The notes below the pieces were generated by a model, which saw only the letters and a program-made list of their open reading frames with translations, was not told the DNA's origin and did no database searches. A stretch of 64,000 bases of DNA from Bimuria novae-zelandiae CBS 107.79 (lineage: Eukaryota > Ascomycota > Dothideomycetes > Pleosporales > Didymosphaeriaceae). How positions within the stretch are numbered: position 1 is the stretch's first letter; each line of letters begins with the position of its first letter. Both the position numbers and the translations under genes were made by a program. The stretch is taken from positions 998,744 through 1,062,743 of the forward strand of contig ML976670.1 of the NCBI GenBank assembly GCA_010015655.1, read 5' to 3'. Shown one piece after another: positions 13,072-24,076 of the stretch.

Positions 13072-16000
13072 TTAATACCTACGAGTATCTTATTATTGTT
13101 AATAGCGTAGTTACATTCTGCTAGGCTATTCTTTACTGAGAAGTAAGCTAATAATCGCAGAATTTTATTATTATTATACTAAAAGAGGTATCACCTCATT
13201 AACTAGCTAAAAGTATTTACTTTAAGTACTAATTTTTATTTAGGATTAAAGTAGGCTAGCGCGGAGTCCGTATAAAACACTATTTTTAAAAAGTTAAATA
13301 CGTACTACTACTTTTATCCCTAGATAAATTCTGCTCCTTTACTAGTAAGTTATTTAAAGGGGCTTACTACGCTAGAGATGTCTTGTATAAATTTTTAATA
13401 AATTTTTATAAAGCCTATAAAGCTCTAAACATCCTTCACTAAACTTAGTAGCTTTTATTTTTAAATTACTTAGACTTTATCTAGGTCTATACTTACGCCC
13501 TTATTAACTTCTATAATAAATTTAAGATACTTAGTCTTTTTAACGTAGAACTTAAATTTCTTAATATTTAAATATAATCCTATAGCTCTTAGCTTTTAAA
13601 TTACTACACGTACTTTCTCTTTATGGTCTTTTTAGCTACTACTAGAGAAGATAAGAATATTATCTATATATAATAAGAAGTAGTTATAAAGTTACAACTT
13701 TTGTATTTAATTAATATACTACAAAAACGTACTCAGCGCATTGGCTAGTCTAAAAGGAACTACTAGTTACTTATAAAAACTAAATTTAGTTTTAAACGCT
13801 ATTATTTATGCCTCGCCATTTACTATCTAAAGCGTATAAAAGACTTAAATTACGTTACGTTTACTAAACTATTTAGCTTTTATAAGAAGCTAAAGGATCT
13901 TATTAATTAATAGTAAAAAGTACTACTCCTTTTTATAATAGCGTTTAAGGCTTAATAATTAACATAAAAACGTAGTTCTCTACTAGGTTTTTTAGTAAAT
14001 AATATTAGAATAGCGACGCTAGACTTGCTTACCTAAATAAAGTTTTTATTTAAGTATTTAATAAGCTCTTTTTAAAGGACAAGCAACTCTTTACGAGACA
14101 TATTAAACAGAAAGCTATAGGGAATATCTAGGGTCCTGCTATCTTTTTCCACGAGAGGGATAAAAATATCCACTTTAGGTCCACGGTATAGGGGGAGCTT
14201 GTTAGCTTGTTCCTTATAAAAGCTACGCTATAAGTCTTTAAAAGCTTTAGGTAGTAGCTTTTATACGTCTACCTTTAGCTTATGGGTTATCGCCTTTTAT
14301 ATATTTTTTATTAATATAAAAAATACCTTAGCCCTATTTTTTAGGAGTTAATTACGCTAATTTAGGGCTATAAAGGCTGTAGCTAATACCCCTTAAGATT
14401 TTATCAATAGTTTTTTACCTTTTTAGTTACAGATATAGGTGCCTAAACTTCTAATTTAAATTAATTTCTTTACTAGAGCTAGTTTAACCTTGTTCTTTTT
14501 TATTTAAATTAGGCTAAGGATTAGATCGTACAACTTATTGTTAGGTAAAAAGTATAACTATATTTGCTTTCTATAGCTATTAATATTTACTTTTAATTAG
14601 ACTACTTTGCGTACGAAGAGTTGCATACCTCTAATACTAATAACTTCTTATAATTAAGGTAGGTTCTTACGCTATAGGTAAGCTTTTATTATAATTTTTT
14701 TAATATAAATTTTAAGGTTAATAACCTAAATTAGTTATTATTTATATAAATATAACGTTATTAATAAGCGAGTATACTATTACTAGTACTAAATCTAACT
14801 ATAGCTTTTTAAAGTTATTAAAACTTATCTTTTACCCTTTTTCTACGTTTCCCTCCTAGCGGCAACTATTACTAAGAGAATCTAGTTTTTTAAATTAATA
14901 AAAGCTATATTAAACTCTTTATTAAAAGATTTCTTAGTAGCAAGTATAAAAGCGCGAACTTATGCTAGCTTTATTATAAGTAAAGGTTTATACTACTTTA
15001 CGCAATGTCCCGTATCTTTATAATGAAAATAATAACTATTCTTTTTACAGTTTTCTATTACCTCGCGCGACACCTACATAGCTTATTTCTAGGTATTACT
15101 AGACTTATGTCTTATAGCTTTATCTGCTGCTTAGTATCTTCCATCTTAGCTTTATTAGCTAGATATTCTTTTAGGGTTAGCTTAAGTAAGTTTGTAATCT
15201 ATCTTATGTAGTGCCGTGCTCTTAGTAGAGAACTTTAGTAATTATAATTTTTTTTCAAAAAGGTTATTTTTAACATAATTAACTTTTTTTAGACCACTTA
15301 TAAGTTGTAATTATTACCTATATTTACTGTAACTATTTAGCCCTATAAGTTCTTTAGAAATTCTTAACTATACTCCTTAGCTTCTATAGCGTAGTTATTA
15401 AAGTTAAAATTAAAGTTATAAAGATTTTAGTTTCTTTATTATATTATAAGGAAATAGTTACGCGCGATTTCTTTAGCTAGATAGTTATAAAAGTTATAGC
15501 TTAGTAACTCCTAGAGGTTAGCTTTAGTGTATTTTAGGTAGTAGTCTAAATACGTAATTCCTACCGTTGCTTGAAGTCTTGTTAATTAACTAATAATATA
15601 TTTAAGTATATTTCTAAGGAAGTGCCTATTCCTTAAGAGCTTATATTATAATACTATTTTAAAGTAATAGTAATTCCGTTATTTGCTATTAAAGTAGGCT
15701 AAATTAAAAATTTTAAGACAGCACCTTCTTTCTTAGTTTAAAATTAATTTTATTATTAATTTCTTTAGTAGCTCTATCTATTAGTCCACTTTTAATAGCT
15801 AATTCGTACCTTATATCTCTTAAAAGTATTATTATATTAATAGGGGTTTATAGCGCTCTCTTATTATTGCTTTAATTAGTCCACTTACTTTCTATAGTAA
15901 AGTCTAAAAAGCATTTTAGAGGTTAATAAGTGCTTTAACGTTACTTAAGAATTATTATATTTTATTCTTATTAACTCCTAATACCTAGAGTTTAGTTATA

Positions 16001-16476
16001 AATAAAGAGACTATCCTTTTATCTCTCTAACAATTACTCTTTTATAAGTTAATAGCTCGCTGCGTATAATTATTCGCGCTAAGACGTAGAACTTTAGTAA
16101 AAGGTCCTATTCTTATTTTTTTAACTTTTTTATTTAGTAAAGATAGTCTTGCTAGTGTTAAATGTTTATTAACACTTCTTCTTAATTACTTTCTAGGGAG
16201 GGTTCTATTTCCTTATAGGTCTAGACAATACCTTTATAGTATTTATTTACGTAAGTTCTTTAACTTCGTGTGCTACTTTATAGCTTTAGTTTATAATTAT
16301 ATTTAAAATCTACTTATCACACGATAGATAAAAGTAATGAAATATAATATAAGGGACTAGGTGCTTAAGGAGCTAAAAATACTAAAAAATACTTATAAAT
16401 TTAATAAAAAGTGTAAAGTTAAGCTTTAGGCGTTAAATTTATATAACTGGGATTCGCATAACTAAGGGTTGTAACA

Positions 16477-19400
16477 GGAACAATCGCTCGTCGACACGAG
16501 AACACTTGGCCAGTCAAGACAGGATTCGAGATCATCCGAAAACCGACACTCATCCGTATCGGACCAATTTCGGATCTATCAGACCGACGGGGAACTACGG
16601 ATCCGATTCGGACCTATTTCGGATCCATCAGACCGACGGTCAACCTATGGCAGATATGTGCTAGCTAGCTATCTAGGAAGAGGTGTATTTAGAGGAGCTT
16701 AGGGCCTTTATAGTTTAGTACCTTTTCCGTATCCTTTCGTACCAGGCCTATAGGCACTTAATTCATTCGAGGCTATATTCTTATACACGCACTCCTATAT
16801 GCCTCTGCTAGGAAATACGCCAATATTGATCCTTTGAGTGACCTGCGCCGATACAAGGGTTAAGGATCCGAGGCAATAACTAGATATAGTCCATTATAGG
16901 CTTCTCTAGAAAGGAGACTATCCCTAGAGAGAGAAAGTTTTAATAGCTTATTATTATGGACTATCTTCTGTTTATCACTTAGCTTATCCTTACTATCTAG
17001 ACTATAGTCACTATCCTTTACTATCTTATATTTAATTAAGCCATGCGGGTACTCGCAAGCGACGTACCCAGATTTATAATAATAAATAAAGGTTAGTAGG
17101 CTATTTATTTCGGTAGAATACATTAATTATATAATTATAAAACATTAGGTTAATTATTATAATAACAAAGTCTACTAGGCGTCTACCTAACTTAATTAAT
17201 AATTTTTACTACTACTACTATTACGTTATGCGCTTATAGTAAGCTCTTAGGCAAAGTCTTATACTAAGTTAACGTAATTATTATAATACTTATTTAAGTG
17301 CGTAAAGTATTAGGAAGCTTCTTATAAAACTCCTTAACTTATTACTTTACTAGAAGGTATTATTCTTAAGTCAGGCAAAAGAACTTACCTTAAACTATAG
17401 TAAAGTTAGTAGTATTTTTAAAATAGAGCTTTTAGAAGTCGCGCTAGGTATTAAGTTTCCTATATAAGTTATTATAGGTCTTTTTAAGTCTATCTAGCAG
17501 GTACCAATAGTTAATATTCTAGTTACTATTTTTTAATATATAAATAAGCGTAAAAAGTTACTAATTAGCTATGCCTTCAGTTCGCGTACGTATATATAAG
17601 GTAACGTTACTTTATATATTTTATCTATTTTTACCTTAGTACTAGTTATAATTAGCACGTATCTTGTCCTTTAAGCTATTTCTTTATTAATTACAGGTAA
17701 TATTCTAACTATTCTTTTATAGTAGTAGGCCTAGAAAGTGAGCGAAGTAGTTTTTACTATTATTAGTTATTAAATAGCGTATAGCTAACAGAGTAGCGAG
17801 TGTAAAGAGTGGTATATAAGGACGAATAGAGCTATCTATGTAACTAGTCTCCTCTTAAGGTAACTAGAGTAGAATACAAAAGTAAATACTATAAAATTAA
17901 GTTATTAGCATGTGCGGGCAAAAGTTAGTTTAAGTTTATTTAATACGCTAAGCTTTTCGCTTCTTAAATTTTTATTAATTTAAAGTAAGAGTGTTATATA
18001 GTTCTTTACCTTTAGCTAAGGCGTTAGCAGTAATTTAACAATATATATATAGCTATTATTACTTTACGCCACCAAGAGGTCGCTAGCTTACTAGCTTTAT
18101 ACTAACCTTCATTAAGTTTTACTAAAAATACTTAATTATAGCCTTTAGCGTTGCAGTAATTAGGTTATTACTAGTAAAAGTAGGTAGCTAGAGAGGTAAT
18201 AAGTAACCTTTATCTATACCTTATTAGATACGAGTAAGCTATAGGGAAGTGTCTTAATTATAGTTTTAGATTTCGTATTCTTAGTAGGTAAAGCGTTTAA
18301 ATAAGTTATACGCGCTGCTTGGCATGTGCTACTTTAGTACTAACGCTACAAATAAGTATTTCAGTATTATTATATAACATATAGTGTAGATATTACTACT
18401 ATTTATTTAATAGAGGAAGTAAAATATTTAGCTTATTTAGCTATTATAGCGTATTACGTTTAAACTATTTATTCTTTAACTCCCTTTAAGTCTTACTTAG
18501 CAGTATTACGACTTCTTTTATATTAAGTAATCTTACTTTAGCGAACTAATAGCTTGGCGTAGTTATATAATAAGTCTTTTAGAGTAGTTATTATTAAGTT
18601 ATACGTATAGGTAAATTAAGTAGTTTAACTAGATATTCTATCGCCGTCTTCTAGCTAAGGTGTTAAAATATTTTAGTATAATATAAAGATAAGCACGGTC
18701 TCGTATATCTAAAGAAGTAAATAAGGTAAGTTAGTTCTATTTTAGCTATACTAAGATAAGGGGACTATAGGTATATAGGCCTGTAGCGCTTTTGTGCGCT
18801 GCTGTTCGGCACGGAATAACCCTTCAGATCCTATCTACGCGGGCAGTCGCCCTAGGTGTGGGAAGCAGTCGCTTTGGGGCGTGGGGCAGTCGCGCTTAGA
18901 CGCGAGATCATGTGACCTGCCAGTATACTGGGCCGTTACAACGCCCTATTAATACGCGCGAGCTATTAATACCCCTTACCTACTTTAATATTGCTCTTGC
19001 CTAAGAACTAACTACTAGTCTCCCTTTGGGGCCAGCTACCCCTTAGGAACTTAACAGTAACTAGCCTACACGCCTATAAGCTTAGTCTTATTATACTATA
19101 GATTATTCTAATTAATATTTCTTTCTTTCTCTAGTTTATAGCCTACAGGATACACTTATAAATAGTTAACTAATAGCGACGACAAGCGCGATAAGCTTAC
19201 TAAGGTAATGGCCTTACAGGCGGCAGATGCGTAATACAGCACTAGGGTAGAGGGCTAGGACGCCGCGTTGACCGCAAGCCCTATAAGGCAAACTAGCTCG
19301 TAATTAACATGTTAATTTTAACAGATCTAATAATAGATGGCAGGAAAGCTAGCTAAAGATTGAATAGGGATTAAGGTAAAAAGTTGGTACGGTACGGTGC

Positions 19401-19480
19401 CTAGTACGGTGGCACCTTACTACGGTACGTACGGCCCAAAACCAATTACGGACCGTAAAGTACGGTCAGAAATACTGACT
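16477..19480. repeat. AT-rich repeat relics, unclassified
   Basis: Mosaic of AT-rich stop-filled DNA (17,130-18,770, 18,960-19,380) and balanced-GC patches (16,477-16,850, 18,780-18,955). The patch ending GGGCCGTTACA at 18,940 resembles the end of a fungal gypsy LTR (TGTAACGGCC on the minus strand), but no partner was found. An 87-codon open frame on the minus strand at 16,860-17,123 has no recognisable domain and is probably chance or relic. The right end at 19,385-19,470 carries a cluster of TACGGT/ACGGTAC motifs. No gene can be supported here. Confidence 0.5.
16553..16650. repeat. Two-copy 49-bp tandem repeat
   Basis: Two adjacent diverged copies of a 49-bp unit (16,553-16,601 and 16,602-16,650) share TATTTCGGAT and TCAGACCGACGG cores. 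They are GC-balanced in an AT-rich setting. Function unknown; possibly the subterminal region of a DNA transposon. Confidence 0.7.
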
Positions 19481-21544
19481 GTTGCATGCGCTGCATAAGA
19501 AGACCCTGAGCATAACAGTCTCCGATCAACTTATAAGTCCGCAAAAAGGCGGCCGAGATACTTTTGCAGATGCCCGAGTGGGTAACGACAGTTCAAAACG
19601 ATGATTGTACAAAAGTCCTTTCTCTCGTAGGATGAACGTACCACTCATGAGGACGCACAGCCGATCTCCGGATTTCATGTTGGGAGGACCCAAACCAGGG
19701 CGTCCATCTTGAGTGAGCAATAGACAGCGAGACTCGGTAGCGCAGAGTATGGATTGGTCTATGACCGCAATCTGCTCGCTAAAGGGTGTGTCTTCGATGG
19801 AGCGGTAGTTTCCTAATCTGTCCATAAAGAGAGGACAGGCTTGTGCGAGGACCGTAGTCCACGGTACCTGTCTCCAAGCTTCGATCTGTTTCCTTCGTAC
19901 CTCTACCGCATCCCTCTCTCCTGCCTGCAAATCTTTGCATTTTATCGTTGAATATTTGATAAGATCTTCTAGTTCGTAATGTGTCCCTTGATTCAGATCC
20001 TGACGGTCATCGCCTTCGCCGGTATCTGACACACCGCAAGCGTTCTTAATTAACAAACCTCGCTGCTCCTGAACAGGGAATAACTGGGAGAATATTCTGG
20101 CCACATGTTCTGCATGCCTAAACCTGTCCTCTAGAACCCATGTCTCAAACATGAGGATATTCTGCTAGAGTCTGGCCTTGTCTAAAAGCACCGGCATCAA
20201 TGATCTTGTCCGAAAAAGGTGAGTTTGGGGATAGTGATGCCCATGTTGCAAATAAAAGCTCATCTTGAGGGTATGCACGCCGTACAGTGCCTGGTGTATG
20301 ATTGTTATGCCGGAAATGAATGACGTCCGCACAAAGTACTCTCCACAAGTCGTTGCAGTTACTGCCAGGTGGCCAGGAAAGTCGAGGATCTTGTATCAGT
20401 TCTACCCAGTCTTTAATCGTGGTGCGAACTGTCTCAGAATCCTCGGATAACATGGAATCCCCGGTTTTGTAGACAGTGCCCACACAGCTCATCTCTAGCC
20501 ATAGGACCTCTTTCCCAGGAGCTTGCTCTGCGCTGCGTGGGAAAGGCTTAAGCGGGAATCCATTCCATGGAACCACCGTGTCCTTTTGACGGGGTAGTTT
20601 GCGCAAGTGTCGTAGAGATTTAACGTTTCCAATCGAGAGTTGTCCGAGAAGTATTCGGGTGCTTCCCAATCAGGTACCCATGAGGGAAGATCATGTCGAA
20701 ATTTTCTCGAATCGTCTACTTGTAATACCGAGAGCGATTCGAAGTCATAAATTGACGTCAATGTAGCGTGCGTGAAGACTGCTACTTCATGCAAAGAGTA
20801 ATCTGGGTTCATTGCGAAATTTTATGCTTCGTTATGACAAGACTTAGAAGGGTGTACACTTTATCGCGTGGGTCCGTTGTATTGCGATTTCGGAAACGCC
20901 GCAAGGGTGATAGGAGAGATGTATCTTTCATCTGCGTTGAGCCAGTATTCCATAACCGTCCATCAGGAAGCATCTGGGCGGTGGAGAAATCCCTCCGAAT
21001 GTCTTCGGGATCGAGAATCTGTCGACCAAAGCTTCCAGCACGTTTGTGTAGTCGCGACGAATATTCCGTACGGCCTTGGCGCAGCACACTCGTCGATGTT
21101 GCTGAAACTGTGAGGCAGCTCGGGAAAGCATATTCCATGGGGCAGACACAGTTCCGCATACGATAGTAACCGTAGGCGGGAATACTGTCTCTTGGACCAC
21201 CCATATACGTGTCCACCATGGAGTGAAAGGCGCATGCGTAAATTGTCGCAACGACTAGAAGATATGTCTTAGACTTTCCTGCGCGTCTGAATCTTCCATA
21301 AGTTTGAAATATGGTAGCTCTCGCAGATGAGCAGCTGTAGAAAGTTCCTGAATAAAGGAAAACACCTGTATCGTATCCGACAGAGTTTTGTCGATAACTT
21401 TTGATTCGCCGTCCGACGATGATCGGGGACTAATAACACTAGTAGCCCATATTGGGCTATCTTTTTTGCTATCGAAAAACGTGACGATGGGTGGCGGCGG
21501 GTCGGATCCTTGAGCCCTTGATTTTCGTTTACGCTCGTGGCGTC

Positions 21545-21695
21545 CTGTAAGCAGCCTAGGGCTATGTCACATGATGACACTAGTCTCATGAGTCAGCTCG
21601 ATCACTATAAACGAGCCTCTGATCACTCCATGTACACACACACACAGAACACACACAATACACTACCTTTATACATACCACCCACCTGCTTACAC
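21545..21695 (-). other. Probable intron of the HET pseudogene with CA/TG microsatellite
   Basis: Donor GTGTAAGC at 21,695 and acceptor TTACAG ending at 21,545 (minus strand). Splicing here joins VYLGDGVG to RRHERKRK in phase 1 and leads into the long frame reading VTFFDSKKDSPIW. It holds a CA-rich simple repeat at about 21,630-21,660, which may have lengthened it. The alternative donor GTAAGC at 21,693 would put the next exon out of frame. Confidence 0.55.
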
Positions 21696-21714
21696 GTCCC
21701 ACGCCATCTCCAAG

Positions 21715-21866
21715 TGTTAGAGTGGAGTACGATATCACATGATACAACTAACCTGATGTAGACTAGTTGCTGATCACGATTCTACTACTTAAGCGGTTTC
21801 TCTGTTCAGCTTGTTACAATCAACTCAGTCTCTCATTCCTAAATGCTACCCTACTCATCCCTTACA
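21715..21866 (-). repeat. Solo LTR inside the HET gene
   Basis: 152 bp, TGTTAGAGTGG...CCCTTACA on the plus strand, flanked by perfect 5-bp duplications CCAAG (21,710-21,714 and 21,867-21,871). It is the reverse complement of a related LTR at 63,683-63,831. It splits the HET exon between the codons for VYLG and DG. Removing it with one TSD copy restores the local reading frame up to the intron donor. No internal retrotransposon sequence is present, so it arose by LTR-LTR recombination. Confidence 0.93.
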
Positions 21867-22248
21867 CCAAGGTACACTAACACGCTTTGACACTTGTGGT
21901 ATATGGAGCCCATCACAGCAACTTGGCGAGTTATTTCTTCTTCATCGAGCTGATCAATGCAAAGTGCATCCACCCACAGGAAACAGCCTTTGAGCTGGTG
22001 GCGGAGATGACGCAGCGCGAACTCAAGATTAACCGTTATGTGGAAACCTGGCTACTGAGAATTATTGGACATGTGCTTTTCGGTGAGCCCCAAACATAGG
22101 AAAGGGCAGGGTACGGGTGAGGAGAGCTGAGGGTATCGTGTAATAGATCGCATCGAATTTGGTTAGACCATCGACCTGGATGTATCCTGATGAGTCGGAT
22201 CTCACCGGGTCCCGCTCGTAGAATACTCGGATAGGCCGTGTTCTTCAT

Positions 22249-22939
22249 GACTTGAATGACGTGAATGGTGAGTATGGTGTTGACTTGTTCAATGCTCGAC
22301 GGAGAGGGGTAACTGAACCTTAAAGCTGCCGCTGCGCTTCTTGTGTAGCAGACATGGGGTTTGACCGGTCGTACTCAGCCACGTCACCGCCACGGATGCC
22401 ATCTTTTCAGGGTGTCTTTTATCGTCGCTGCCAAGGCAACCTTGGAAGAGCGACCATCAAGTGCTTATGACTGGGCGAATGCTAGGCGCTCCCGCATTTA
22501 TTGGACGACTGGCAGTCCTGGAGAGCGAAACGATTACTAAGTAGATTAAGTCGCTCCACAGGACGACCTGGACATGTATGAGAATGGATCGCGCTATATG
22601 CAAATTGAGCACACGAAGAGCGGCATACACGTCCATAGCGAGAGCATGTTCGGAAGTCATGATATATTCATGCATCATTCACGACTACGATGGTAATGGG
22701 AAATGACATACTCACGCCCCTTTTCGGGAGCGCTCCATACGTAGAGTCGCAAATAAACCGGCAAAGAGCTATCGGGGATAGACATTAGGAAGCAAAGTAA
22801 CCGAACCTCCGATTTTTGATAGCGACCGGCATTCTCAGCTGAACATCGTGTAAACGAGAGAGGATTAAGCATTGCAGCTCTATCTAAGCTCGTCGTAAAC
22901 GCCCGGAAGATATGGTGCATGAATCATGCTCTATCAGGC
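22249..22939. other. Intergenic, no gene supported
   Basis: Balanced-GC spacer between the dioxygenase 3' end and the HET start. It contains minus-strand open frames of 73-81 codons (22,457-22,678 and 22,675-22,920) with no family signature, intron logic or partner frame. They are treated as chance. It should hold the HET promoter and the dioxygenase terminator. Confidence 0.6.
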
Positions 22940-24076
22940 TCAATCGTGATTCTGTCGGTGAACCAAGGAGTTGACACCAACAGTGATCCAGGTCACAAGA
23001 CCAGCTGGGTGCGTCAACAGAGGATCAAATATAGTTTTGAAGGACCACCCACCTTGATGGTTCTTGTCATCAAGCCAGGCCCACTGCACGAATGGATCAT
23101 AATTGGCCGACGATCCAAGCTGAGCGAAGTAGTCGTCGACATTCTTGACGATTTCCTAATTATTATTCGAATATGGGAGATATTTCTGCGATTCGTCAGT
23201 GGAAGTCACTCGGGATTGGTAAATACTCACGCTAGTCTCCTCTCGCAGATATTCGTCGTAGAAAATCTGGCCTCTGTGAACGAACCCGGCAACATCGTTG
23301 AACTTTGGCTCAGGACGAACGGCTCACGTGAGTGTGTACATTGCGACCGGTGTAGTGCCCAGGGAAGATAGTGTCGAAGTCGACTAGGCCCCAGTCGAGG
23401 GTGGATTGTGCGCCGGTCAACCAATGTACATCGTTGCTCTCATTTCGGACTTGCTTCGCGTACACGCCCTCAGCGTTAGTATGCCATACGTCGACACGGG
23501 CGCCATGGAGCGGCTTGCAAGTAGTTACGTCGATGATTTGAAGCGCCAAGCGCTGGTAGATGCCTTGCTGGCCTTCGCGAATATTGGAGCGGTATGCTTC
23601 ACGGTCAGAAAAATACGGGCCCCACACATTCTCTGGCATGAGGATGCAGGAGGACGCTGGAAATTTGTCGCCCTTCTTGTAGCCGAAGAGCTTCTCATCG
23701 TCTGTGAAGTCTTTGCCTTTGCCTTCAGCGGTCTTGCCGTGGCTGATGGCATTCCACTTGATGAGAGCTTCCTTGTCTGATGCAGGGTCAGTCACCAGTC
23801 ATGGATTGGAGAATGGTGGAGCAACTCACCGCGGGGCTCGAGTTCGATACCGCGGGTCTTGCGCAGTTGACGGAAAGACTCCTGGCGCTTTGCCATGACA
23901 CGAGTACCCAGCTCCTTCAGTTCGGGTGTCTCAAGGCACTTGTTGAGAGCCTCCGCGTTGCGAGTTACCTGCCGGTGATACTCGACAATCTCTTCAGGCG
24001 TGCGCTTCGCGTGAGAAGAGACGCACACCGCTGCGGCGAACACAAACGCAAGCCGGAGCATGTTGGAAAGTATCAT
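22940..24076 (-). pseudogene. Secreted intradiol ring-cleavage dioxygenase-like protein, disrupted
   Basis: Belongs to the fungal extracellular intradiol dioxygenase-like family (catechol-type aromatic ring cleavage, Fe(III) bound by two Tyr and two His). The start at 24,076 gives a signal peptide (MILSNMLRLAFVFAAAVCVS, then SHA) before KRTPEEIVEYHRQ. Intron 1 is 23,777-23,829 (GTGAGT...CATCAG). The core follows: CILMPENVWGPYF, EGQQGIYQRLALQ, VDVWHTNAEGVY, and DFDTIFPGHYTGRNVHTHV with ligand-type Tyr and His present. Breaks: a net 1-nt frameshift just after HTHV (about 23,320), with coding resuming as RPEPKFNDVAGFVHRGQIFY; and an in-frame TAG at 23,156-23,158 in LPYSNNN*EIVKNVDDYF, where Gln is expected. 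Later introns appear at about 23,183-23,229 and 22,998-23,049. The C-terminus is GLVTWITVGVNSLVHRQ with stop at 22,940. It was probably a pseudogene recently derived from a working gene. Confidence 0.88.

Larger units (their letters stand above)
1..16476 (-). mobile_element. Ty3/gypsy LTR retrotransposon, RIP-degraded, split, left end outside window
   Basis: AT-rich sequence with stops in all frames. On the minus strand, reverse-transcriptase motifs survive: a YIDDILIFS-like motif (now YRDNILIFS) near 13,640-13,665, an LTNAPATFQ-like motif (LANALSTFL) near 13,720-13,760, and RNase H (VFYTDSA) near 13,265-13,290. The RNase H reading VHTNYKNLKYFATK lies at 9,604-9,650, between two later insertions, and continues below 3,782 as a FIYRLGLVNSRA-like stretch (family form FxIxYRPGKxN). 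The gypsy is thus one element split by a hAT (9,704-13,071) and a copia (3,783-9,598). The right end at 16,476 reads TGTTACAACCC on the minus strand, a plausible LTR start; I did not find the partner LTR. Integrase should lie at 1-3,700 but I could not define it. Orientation is well supported, exact ends less so. Confidence 0.75.
19526..22248 (-). pseudogene. HET-domain (heterokaryon incompatibility) protein, pseudogene
   Basis: HET proteins act in non-self recognition and cell death after hyphal fusion, or in related NLR-type responses. The full domain order is visible on the minus strand: LIRIHPGRW, YPALSYVWGSP, LWVDALCIDQLDEEE, VMGSIYHKCQSVLVYLG, a linker, WWTRIWVVQE, TTDPRDKVYTLLSL, LPSWVPDWEAP, and C-terminal GLGPPNMKSGDRLCVL. 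One probable intron lies at about 21,545-21,695. The gene is broken repeatedly. A frame change near 22,045 precedes NLEFALRHLR. A solo LTR (21,715-21,866) sits inside the VYLG exon. An in-frame TAG at 21,255-21,257 lies just before SLRQF. Further frame changes occur near 20,930-20,990, 20,815, about 20,560 and 20,150. The start at 22,248 is the first Met before the conserved N-terminus. It directly borders the left repeat block. Confidence 0.9.

Noticed and set aside
20868..21166. Plus-strand open frames opposite the HET gene
   Set aside because: They mirror the minus-strand HET domain, which carries the conserved motifs; the plus-strand translations have none.
21715..21882. LTR ending at the CTAACA at 21,882
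   Set aside because: That boundary gives no target duplication, and 21,867-21,882 reads as HET coding (SVLVYLG). The end at 21,866 gives perfect CCAAG duplications and matches the related LTR at 63,683.
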